Assembly: GCA_023404715.1 (NCBI GenBank)
Contig: JAEYAR010000075.1
Span: 1 to 11,858 of the forward strand
Reading direction: 5' to 3'
Length of the DNA: 11,858 bases
Source of the DNA: Bacillota bacterium
GTDB lineage: Bacteria; Bacillota; Clostridia; Christensenellales; Aristaeellaceae
Both the position numbers and the translations under genes were made by a program. Position 1 is the stretch's first letter. Each line of letters opens with the position of its first letter. A model generated the notes under the pieces. That model did not search any database and was not told where the DNA came from. It saw nothing but the letters and a program-made list of their open reading frames with translations. Below, piece after piece: positions 6,354 through 11,858 of the stretch.

Positions 6354-8099
6354 TCAGCCGCCGACGAGCGTCAGGCGCTTGACCGCGCGCTCGTCGGGCG
6401 TGATGTAGAGCGTCTTCTGATTTGTATAGATTACAAAGCCCGCGGGGGCGCCGCCCGGCTTTTTGACATGGCGGCGCAGCGTGTAGTCGACCGGCACTCG
6501 AGCCGACTGCTGCCCCTTGCTGTAATAAGCGGCGAGGTTCGCGGCCGCCAGCAGCGTCTCTTCGCTGACGCGGTTTGAACAGATGATGACGTGGGAACCG
6601 GGCATGTTTTTGGCATGCAGCCAGGTCTCGTCCCCGCGCGCCTCGCCGGTGAGCCGGTCGTTTTGTACGCTATTCTTGCCCACGAGGATGTCGACGCCGT
6701 CCGCCGTACGGTAATGAAAGGGCTGCGACGGCTGCGCTTTGCGCTGCTTGACGCGGCTTTGCACCTTGCGCACATGGCCGGATTGCTCGAGCATCGTGCG
6801 GATTTCAGCGAGCTCCTCGGGCTGCGTGCACTTGCGCAGGTCGTCGAGCTGCTCCTCCAGATAGCGAAGCTCCGCCTCCGTCTTTTCCTTCTGCCCGGCG
6901 GCCATCTCCTGCGCCGAGCGCGCTTTTTGATAGAGTTTGAAGTAGCGCTGGGCGTTTTGTACAGGGCTTAGCTTTCGATCGAGCGGGATCGTGACCCGCG
7001 CATTGTCCGGGCTGTAGAAGTTTTCGACCTCCGCCTCGTCCATGCCCTTCTCCAGACGGTAAAGGTTAGCCTGGATCAGCTCGCCGCTGACGCGGTACTC
7101 CTCCATGCGCTTGCTGTTTTCCAGCGCCTCGATCTGAATAGCGAGCTTTTTTTCACAGCGTTCGATGTGCGTCTTTAACGTCTTATGCAGCGATGCGGAG
7201 CGCTGCGCCATCCGTTCCCGGCGATCTCTTCCGGCGAACAGCTGGTCGAGCGCCGCGCTGATGCCCTCCGGCACCTCGCGAAAGGCGGCTCCCGATAGGT
7301 TCAACTGCGGATAGGGGAATACGTCCGTCGCGTCGCCCTCTTCGCTCAGCAGCAAGACGGGCGGCCTGAGCGCGTATAGCTCCCGCAGAAGCGCGTGCAG
7401 GCGGCCGCTGAGCGCCCCGACGTCCAGCTCGGCGACGTGCGCTTCGGCGTCGCCTGTGAGGCGGTAGGCGATCTCGCGCGCGGCCTGCGGGGAAAAGCCT
7501 GTCAGCCCGGCCTGCAGCGCCCGGGCCAGCTTGCCCCCCGCAGCGGTCAGCATTGCTTGAAGCTCCTCGTCCGTGGCGGTATCCGGGTTGAGCTTGTCCT
7601 GCGCGGGCGGGTAAGCGTAGGGCAGGCCGGGCAGCACCTCGCGCACGCGGCTCATGTCCTCCCCGACATGGCGGACGGCGTCGATAATGCGCCCGTCCGC
7701 CCCGCGCAGGATGACGTTGGAATGGCGGCCCATGATCTCGGCGATGAGCGTGCGCGTCTTCAGCTCGCCCAGCTCGTCGAGCGCCTCGACGTCGACCTCG
7801 AGGATGCGGTCGCCGTTTACGCGGCGTACGTCCGTTATACGCCCGCCCTGCAAATACTTGCGCAGCAGCATGCAGAGCATCGGCGGCTCCATGGGGTTTT
7901 GCTTGGCGTGCGCGGTGAGATGCACGCGCGCAGCGTTCGCCCCGGCGCACAGAAGAAGCCGCAGGTTTTCCCCCTGCGAGCGGATGAGCAGATGAATTTC
8001 GTCGCGTTCGGGCTGCGACACGCGGTCGACCCGGCCGCCGACGAGCCTGGTGCGCAGTTCCTGGGCTACAAAGCCCAGCGTCACGCCGTCAAATGGCAT
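6354..8099 (-). CDS. rqcH: RqcH, Rqc2-type NFACT ribosome quality control protein
   Basis: RqcH binds the stalled 50S subunit carrying peptidyl-tRNA and recruits alanyl-tRNA so that a C-terminal alanine tail is added as a degradation signal. The 581 residues show the full NFACT layout: NFACT-N from residue 1 (MPFDGVTLGFVAQEL) with EIMGRHSNVIL at 121-131; the D97-R98 pair (NGDRIL), the residues known to be essential in B. subtilis RqcH; a helix-hairpin-helix region around 170-235; a coiled-coil arm around 300-435 rich in Glu, Lys and Leu; and the NFACT-R domain (GKNSVQNDRLT at 474-484, HAKNMPGSHVIIC at 495-507). Older annotations call it fibronectin-binding protein A. The ATG at 8099 has GGAGG eight bases upstream. 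It is divergent from gerM, and their promoters share a palindrome. Confidence 0.95.
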   Translation of the reverse strand: MPFDGVTLGFVAQELRTRLVGGRVDRVSQPERDEIHLLIRSQGENLRLLLCAGANAARVHLTAHAKQNPMEPPMLCMLLRKYLQGGRITDVRRVNGDRILEVDVEALDELGELKTRTLIAEIMGRHSNVILRGADGRIIDAVRHVGEDMSRVREVLPGLPYAYPPAQDKLNPDTATDEELQAMLTAAGGKLARALQAGLTGFSPQAAREIAYRLTGDAEAHVAELDVGALSGRLHALLRELYALRPPVLLLSEEGDATDVFPYPQLNLSGAAFREVPEGISAALDQLFAGRDRRERMAQRSASLHKTLKTHIERCEKKLAIQIEALENSKRMEEYRVSGELIQANLYRLEKGMDEAEVENFYSPDNARVTIPLDRKLSPVQNAQRYFKLYQKARSAQEMAAGQKEKTEAELRYLEEQLDDLRKCTQPEELAEIRTMLEQSGHVRKVQSRVKQRKAQPSQPFHYRTADGVDILVGKNSVQNDRLTGEARGDETWLHAKNMPGSHVIICSNRVSEETLLAAANLAAYYSKGQQSARVPVDYTLRRHVKKPGGAPAGFVIYTNQKTLYITPDERAVKRLTLVGG

Positions 8100-8131
8100 A
8101 GCAGAATCCTCCGAATCTCATGAATAAACCT

Positions 8132-8160
8132 ATTATACCAAAGAAGCGCCTGTTGCGCAA
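8132..8160 (-). promoter_or_regulatory. Promoter of rqcH
   Basis: On the minus strand: TTGCGC (8155-8160), a 17-base spacer and a perfect TATAAT (8132-8137) preceded by TGG, an extended -10 that can offset the poor -35. Its -35 lies on the palindrome TTGCGCAA (8153-8160), shared with the divergent gerM promoter. Confidence 0.62.
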
Positions 8161-8182
8161 AGAAAAGGCTCTGTGCTACAAT
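8153..8182 (+). promoter_or_regulatory. Promoter of the gerM-rph/rdgB-phosphoesterase operon
   Basis: On the + strand: TTGCGC (8153-8158), an 18-base spacer and TACAAT (8177-8182) preceded by TGC, an extended -10. The -35 shares the palindrome TTGCGCAA with the rqcH promoter. A leader of roughly 95 bases follows before the GTG start at 8283. Confidence 0.55.
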
Positions 8183-8282
8183 AGGTTCGAAGTTTTTTAT
8201 CTTCAGGCTTTTCTTTAATTCATAGCGGAGGGACGAACCGAATAAGCTCCACTGGAACAGATCGTCAAGGAGTGATTCGGTC

Positions 8283-9341
8283 GTGAAAATCAAGAAGCCC
8301 AAGATCAACTTCAAGTTCAGGCGCACGGATGTGGAACGCATTTTGATCACCTGCTCGGCGGCGCTCGTCGTCCTGCTGGCGGTCAGAGGCGGCAGCCCCA
8401 CGGAAATGTACGAAGAACCGTACGACCAGATTCCCGCGGAACCGACTGTGACCACGGCCGAAACGCCGACGCAGGCGACCGTCGTTTACTATCAGGACGG
8501 CGACGGATACCTCGTGCCGGTGCAGCGCGACGTGGCCAAGCAGGACGGCATCGCCAAGGCGACGCTATCGCTCATGGTCAAGAGCGCGAAAAACGACATG
8601 GAGGCGGCCCGGCTGGGGCTGCTCACCGTCGTGCCGGAGGGGACCACGTTCGACCTGGATATCGAAAACGGGCACGCACGCGTGGATTTGAGCGCGAACG
8701 CGCTCAACGTGGCCAGCGCCGAGCAGGAGAGCAACATGGTCAGCGCGATGGTGTGGGCGCTCACGGAGTTCCCGACGGTGAGCGACGTCGAATTCCTGGT
8801 GGACGGAAAACAGCTTAAGGCCCTGCCGCACGGCACGCCGATCGACGGCAAGCTGAAGCGCGAGGGGCTGAACCTGGAGGGCGTGGAGACGGTCGAGACG
8901 TTTGCCGGGGCCAATCAGGTGCAGCTGTACTTCCCGTCTGACAGCGGGCGGCTGCTGGTACCTGTGACGCGCACCGTCTATTCGGATGGAGATATCACCA
9001 CCGCGATGCTGGAGCTGCTCAAGGGGCCCAAGCAGGACAGCGGGCTGCAGACGCCTCTGCCCGAGGATGCGGCGCTGCTGGGCGTGACGCTCAAGGACGG
9101 CGTCGCTACGGTGAACTTCACGGAAGCGTTTATCAAGGTCAGCGAGCAATCCGACGGGGGCATGCAGTCGCTGCGCGCGCTGATGATGACCTGCCGTCAG
9201 TTCCCGGGCGTCAAGAAGGTGGAAATCCAGGTGGACGGAAAGCCCTACAAACTGCCCAGCGGGCAGGAGGATCAGCCGACATTCGCCAACGTGGCCTCCG
9301 AGGTGGTAGAGCAGTTCCCGGAGGTCATGCAGGAGGAATAA
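8283..9341 (+). CDS. gerM: GerMN domain protein, GerM-like spore germination/sporulation protein
   Basis: A 352-residue protein with a basic N-terminus (KIKKPKINFKFRR), one hydrophobic segment at residues 19-34 and two GerMN domains at roughly 66-182 and 213-325; both carry the family pattern of a YYQDGDGYLVPV or YFPSDSGRLLVPV strand, an alanine/leucine helix, an LDIENGHARVDLS or VTLKDGVATVNFT strand and a closing FLVDGK or IQVDGK. GerM of B. subtilis is a lipoprotein needed for sporulation and germination. Here the Cys in LITCSAA precedes most of the hydrophobic run and is not a convincing lipobox, so the protein looks membrane-anchored by a signal-anchor helix, with the GerMN domains outside. 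It starts at GTG 8283, with AAGGAG (8267-8272) ten bases upstream. It is the first gene of a probable operon, 23 bases before the Rph-RdgB fusion, matching the order known in Bacillus. Confidence 0.85.
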   Translation: MKIKKPKINFKFRRTDVERILITCSAALVVLLAVRGGSPTEMYEEPYDQIPAEPTVTTAETPTQATVVYYQDGDGYLVPVQRDVAKQDGIAKATLSLMVKSAKNDMEAARLGLLTVVPEGTTFDLDIENGHARVDLSANALNVASAEQESNMVSAMVWALTEFPTVSDVEFLVDGKQLKALPHGTPIDGKLKREGLNLEGVETVETFAGANQVQLYFPSDSGRLLVPVTRTVYSDGDITTAMLELLKGPKQDSGLQTPLPEDAALLGVTLKDGVATVNFTEAFIKVSEQSDGGMQSLRALMMTCRQFPGVKKVEIQVDGKPYKLPSGQEDQPTFANVASEVVEQFPEVMQEE

Positions 9342-9364
9342 TATCACACGAAGGAGTTTTACAC

Positions 9365-10681
9365 ATGTACGAGAGGATCGACGCGCGCAGCGCCGGCGCG
9401 CTGCGCGAGGTCAGGATACTTCCCGGGTTCGTGCGCACAGCGGCGGGCTCGTGCCTGGTGGAGTGTGGCGGTACGCGCGTCATCTGCACCGCTTCGGTGC
9501 AGGATGGCGTGCCGCCCTTTTTAAAGGGCAAAGGGCAGGGTTGGCTGACGGCGGAGTACGCGATGCTGCCGGCATCGACCGGGCAGCGCAAGGCGCGCGA
9601 CGGCGTAAAGCGGGATGGACGTAGCGTGGAAATCCAGCGGTTGGTGGGGCGTTCGCTCCGCCAGGCGGTGGATCTTTCGCGTTTGGGCGAGCGCACGGTG
9701 ACACTGGACTGCGACGTGTTAGAGGCTGACGGCGGCACGCGGACCGCCTCAATCACCGGAAGCTTCGTGGCGCTCGTACTCGCGGTGGACAGGCTCATCA
9801 GCGAGGGAAAGCTGTTGCAATCCCCCATCGTACACCAGGTGTCGGCGGTGAGCTGCGGCATCGTGAAGGGGGAACCGCTGCTGGATCTATGCTATGCGGA
9901 GGACAGCCGGGCCCAGGTGGACATGAACGTCATCATGGACGATGCGGGGCGCTTCGTTGAGGTACAGGGAACGGGGGAGGGCCGCTCCTTTTCGCGTGGC
10001 GAGCTGGACGCCCTGCTGGAAATGGCGGAAAGGGGTAACAGGGAGCTCATGCGCGCGCAGCGCGAGGCGCTTAGGGATGCGACTCGTCACATCGGGGCGA
10101 AGGAGCTGTTGATTGTCGCGACAGGTAACGCGAACAAATTACGCGAGTTCAGGGAGATAATGGGATCACGCTACGAAGTCGTATCGATGAAGGACGTAGG
10201 CGTCGACGCGGACATCGAGGAAACGGGCGCTACATTTGAGGAAAATGCGGCGATCAAGGCGGAATACGTCATGCGCAAGACGGGCTGTGCCGCCATTGCG
10301 GACGACTCAGGCCTGGAGGTGGACGCCTTGGGCGGCGCGCCGGGCGTATACAGTGCGCGGTATTGCGGACGCCATGGGGACGACGAGGCGAACAACCGGC
10401 TGCTGCTCGAAAACCTGAAGGACGTGCCCGCCCCGCGCACGGGGCGCTATATCGCGGCGATCGCGCTCTCAAGGCCCGGCAAACAGACGCTGGTGCGCCG
10501 CGGCGCGTGCGAGGGAGAGGTGCTCTTTGAGGCGCACGGCGCCGGCGGATTTGGGTACGACCCGTTATTTCGCTGTGAAACGGGGGAGACGTTTGCCCAA
10601 ATCAGCGCGGAGGCCAAGAACCGCATCAGCCATCGCAGGCGGGGCATTGAGGCGGTGCTCTGCGCGCTGAAGGAGGAGTGA
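9365..10681 (+). CDS. rph-rdgB: Fusion protein: RNase PH plus RdgB/HAM1 XTP/dITP pyrophosphatase
   Basis: A single 438-residue frame joins two enzymes that are separate neighbours (rph, ysnA) in B. subtilis. Residues 1 to about 240 are RNase PH, the phosphate-dependent 3' exonuclease that trims tRNA precursors: GWLTAEYAMLPAST, RDGRSVEIQRLVGRSLR, CDVLEADGGTRTASITGSF (phosphate-binding R126), and acidic D180 and D186 in AEDSRAQVDMNVI. Residues about 247-438 are RdgB, which hydrolyses ITP, dITP and XTP to keep deaminated purines out of nucleic acids: ATGNANKLREF (252-262), TFEENAAIKAE, ADDSGLEVDALGGAPGVYSARY, GGFGYDPLF (394-402) and SHR. The linker is very short (RHIGAKE). No stop or frameshift is seen at the junction. 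The ATG at 9365 has AAGGAG eight bases upstream. RNase PH normally assembles as a hexamer and RdgB as a dimer, so the fusion may form a mixed assembly. The next gene starts two bases after this stop codon. Confidence 0.95.
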   Translation: MYERIDARSAGALREVRILPGFVRTAAGSCLVECGGTRVICTASVQDGVPPFLKGKGQGWLTAEYAMLPASTGQRKARDGVKRDGRSVEIQRLVGRSLRQAVDLSRLGERTVTLDCDVLEADGGTRTASITGSFVALVLAVDRLISEGKLLQSPIVHQVSAVSCGIVKGEPLLDLCYAEDSRAQVDMNVIMDDAGRFVEVQGTGEGRSFSRGELDALLEMAERGNRELMRAQREALRDATRHIGAKELLIVATGNANKLREFREIMGSRYEVVSMKDVGVDADIEETGATFEENAAIKAEYVMRKTGCAAIADDSGLEVDALGGAPGVYSARYCGRHGDDEANNRLLLENLKDVPAPRTGRYIAAIALSRPGKQTLVRRGACEGEVLFEAHGAGGFGYDPLFRCETGETFAQISAEAKNRISHRRRGIEAVLCALKEE

Positions 10682-10683
10682 GG

Positions 10684-11178
10684 ATGCGCATCGGAATTTT
10701 GAGCGATAGCCACGGCGATCGCGCATCCCTAGAAAACCTGCTGGAACGCATGGGCAGGCTGGACGCGCTGTGCTTCCTGGGCGACATGGCGGCAGACGGC
10801 GCCTACCTGCAGGGCCTGCTGGAGGCGCGCGGCGCGCAGACGGCTTTTTATGAAGTGCGCGGCAATAACGACATCTCCTCGCCGCTGCCGGACGAGCGCA
10901 TGCTAACCCTCGGCGGTAAGCGCATCTGGATGGTGCACGGGCATATGCAGCGCGTGAAGAGCGGGCTGCTGAACCTGACTTATGCGGCCAAGGAACGGCA
11001 GGCCGATATCGCCCTGTTTGGGCACACACATATGCGCTGCCTGCAATACGAGCTGGGAGTGCTTCTTGTCAACCCCGGCACGGCGGGACGGGGTTTTTTC
11101 GGCGAGAACAGGCCGACGGCGGCTGTGCTGAAAATCGACGACGTAGGGGCGGTGTCGGTTTCGGACATCATGGGTTAA
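10684..11178 (+). CDS. Metallophosphoesterase, YfcE/MJ0936 (YsnB-like) family
   Basis: A 164-residue calcineurin-like phosphodiesterase with all metal-binding blocks: D8 and H10 in ILSDSHG, D34 in FLGDMAADG, N62 and D63 in RGNNDI, H85 and H87 in VHGHMQR, and GHTHM at 113-117. Members hold two divalent metals and cleave phosphodiesters in vitro; the natural substrate is not established. The ATG at 10684 is chosen because AGGAGG (10671-10676), within the end of the upstream gene, stands seven bases before it; a GTG at 10678 is too near that site. The spacing of two bases after the fusion gene's stop suggests translational coupling. The position matches B. subtilis ysnB, downstream of rph and ysnA. 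No convincing terminator was seen in the gap before the tRNA promoter. Confidence 0.93.
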   Translation: MRIGILSDSHGDRASLENLLERMGRLDALCFLGDMAADGAYLQGLLEARGAQTAFYEVRGNNDISSPLPDERMLTLGGKRIWMVHGHMQRVKSGLLNLTYAAKERQADIALFGHTHMRCLQYELGVLLVNPGTAGRGFFGENRPTAAVLKIDDVGAVSVSDIMG

Positions 11179-11230
11179 GCGGATGCAGCCGTTCTGAGAT
11201 TAAGAATTATGTAAAAAGTTCATTTTGCTG

Positions 11231-11259
11231 TTGACACCGCGGCCGTTTCCTGCTATAAT
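11231..11259 (+). promoter_or_regulatory. Consensus promoter of the tRNA array
   Basis: TTGACA (11231-11236), a 17-base spacer and TATAAT (11254-11259), with TGC directly before the -10. This is a perfect sigma-70/sigma-A-type promoter, as expected for stable RNA. Transcription should start near 11266, about 38 bases before the first tRNA. Confidence 0.9.
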
Positions 11260-11303
11260 TTTATCCTGTCAGCGGGAAACGCCGCGGCGCGAACTTACGG
11301 CAT

Positions 11304-11380
<77 letters not shown>

Positions 11381-11384
11381 ATGT

Positions 11385-11462
11385 GGTGGGTTTAGCTCAG
11401 TTGGTTAGAGCGCCAGATTGTGGCTCTGGAGGTCGTGGGTTCGATTCCCACAACTCACCCCA
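11385..11462 (+). tRNA. tRNA-His (anticodon GTG)
   Basis: The acceptor arms GTGGGTT and AACTCAC pair over 7 bp. The anticodon stem CCAGA/TCTGG encloses loop TTGTGGC with anticodon GTG. The extra G-1 typical of tRNA-His is present at 11385 opposite discriminator C at 11459, the identity pair for histidyl-tRNA synthetase. CCA is encoded. Confidence 0.97.
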
Positions 11463-11488
11463 AATCTTTGTCCGGTTGGATAGGACAT

Positions 11489-11563
11489 TGGGGTGTCGCC
11501 AAGCGGTAAGGCACGGGACTTTGACTCCCGCATGCGTAGGTTCGAATCCTGCCACCCCAGCCA
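11489..11563 (+). tRNA. tRNA-Gln (anticodon TTG)
   Basis: The acceptor arms TGGGGTG and CACCCCA pair over 7 bp, with T-A as the first pair as is common for tRNA-Gln. The anticodon stem CGGGA/TCCCG encloses loop CTTTGAC with TTG. Discriminator G and encoded CCA. It is separated from tRNA-His by 26 bases containing a small TGTCC/GGACA inverted repeat. Confidence 0.97.
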
Positions 11564-11569
11564 TCGTTT

Positions 11570-11645
11570 GACCCATTAGCTCAGTTGGCAGAGCACTTGA
11601 CTTTTAATCAAGGTGTCCCGAGTTCGAATCTCGGATGGGTCACCA
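11570..11645 (+). tRNA. tRNA-Lys (anticodon TTT)
   Basis: The acceptor arms GACCCAT and ATGGGTC pair over 7 bp. The anticodon stem CTTGA/TCAAG encloses loop CTTTTAA with TTT. Discriminator A and encoded CCA. Only six bases separate it from tRNA-Gln, so the two must be released from one precursor. Confidence 0.97.
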
Positions 11646-11677
11646 TACCCATTCGACGCGCTGGTGCTGCCGGTCGT

Positions 11678-11762
<85 letters not shown>

Positions 11763-11783
11763 TCCTTTTTTCATATGGAGCAT

Positions 11784-11858
11784 GCGGTAGTAGCTCAGTG
11801 GTAGAGTGCCACCTTGCCAAGGTGGATGTCGCGAGTTCGAATCTCGTCTACCGCTCCA
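11784..11858 (+). tRNA. tRNA-Gly (anticodon GCC)
   Basis: The acceptor arms GCGGTAG and CTACCGC pair over 7 bp. The anticodon stem CCACC/GGTGG encloses loop TTGCCAA with GCC. Discriminator T and encoded CCA, whose last base is the last base of the window. The array may continue beyond. Confidence 0.97.

Noticed and set aside
8565..9347. Long antisense frame (260 codons) opposite gerM
   Set aside because: It mirrors the codon structure of a GC-rich real gene, has a His/Arg/Leu-rich composition, no family motif and no ribosome-binding site. The same holds for the + strand frames at 5492-6271 and 7395-8123 opposite the methyltransferase and rqcH.
11469..11487. TGTCC/GGACA inverted repeat between tRNA-His and tRNA-Gln
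   Set aside because: A 5-bp stem with a 9-base loop is too weak to be a terminator inside an array; at most a processing spacer.
11383..11571. 62-codon frame across the tRNA array, and a minus-strand frame at 11608-11820
   Set aside because: Both lie over well-formed tRNA genes and are translation artefacts of tRNA sequence.
11763..11783. T6 run after tRNA-Leu considered as a terminator
   Set aside because: There is no separate hairpin directly before it, and tRNA-Gly follows with no new promoter visible in the 21-base gap.

Overview
The window is a GC-rich bacterial chromosome segment, very probably from a spore-forming member of the Clostridia (Bacillota). Three things support this: a germination-type GerMN gene lies directly upstream of RNase PH, XTP pyrophosphatase and YsnB-type phosphoesterase modules, the order known from Bacillus subtilis (gerM-rph-ysnA-ysnB); an RqcH/NFACT protein is present; and all six tRNA genes encode their CCA ends. 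Species or family cannot be fixed from the sequence alone. Most of the window is housekeeping DNA.

Left part (1-3653, + strand): the C-terminal half of a large Lhr-type helicase, cut by the window edge, is followed after a 158-bp structured gap by a complete enolase gene. An imperfect hairpin at 3667-3711 separates enolase from genes on the opposite strand.

Middle part (3739-5421): a small accessory-looking islet on the minus strand encodes a ribbon-helix-helix DNA-binding protein, a short DUF6809-like protein and a GNAT acetyltransferase. The first gene has a near-consensus promoter with an embedded palindrome. Between the first two genes, on the + strand, a promoter-like pair is followed about 40 bases later by a strong hairpin and a T-run, which could define a short RNA. 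A VOC/glyoxalase-fold gene is divergent from the islet.

Right-middle part (5422-8099, minus strand): a SAM-dependent methyltransferase with its own promoter and terminator, and rqcH, which acts in rescue of stalled ribosomes.

Right part (8153-11858, + strand): gerM is divergent from rqcH, and the two promoters appear to share a palindromic -35 sequence. It is followed by a natural fusion of RNase PH with an RdgB/HAM1 pyrophosphatase and then a YfcE/YsnB-type phosphoesterase, probably one operon. A perfect-consensus promoter then opens a tRNA array (Arg-His-Gln-Lys-Leu-Gly) that reaches the last base of the window. RNase PH trims tRNA 3' ends, so its position beside a tRNA array is suggestive, but the array has its own promoter.

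No CRISPR array, insertion sequence, prophage or obvious new multi-gene system was seen. The most interesting items are the Rph-RdgB fusion, the back-to-back promoters at 8132-8182, and the possible small RNA at 4592-4707.
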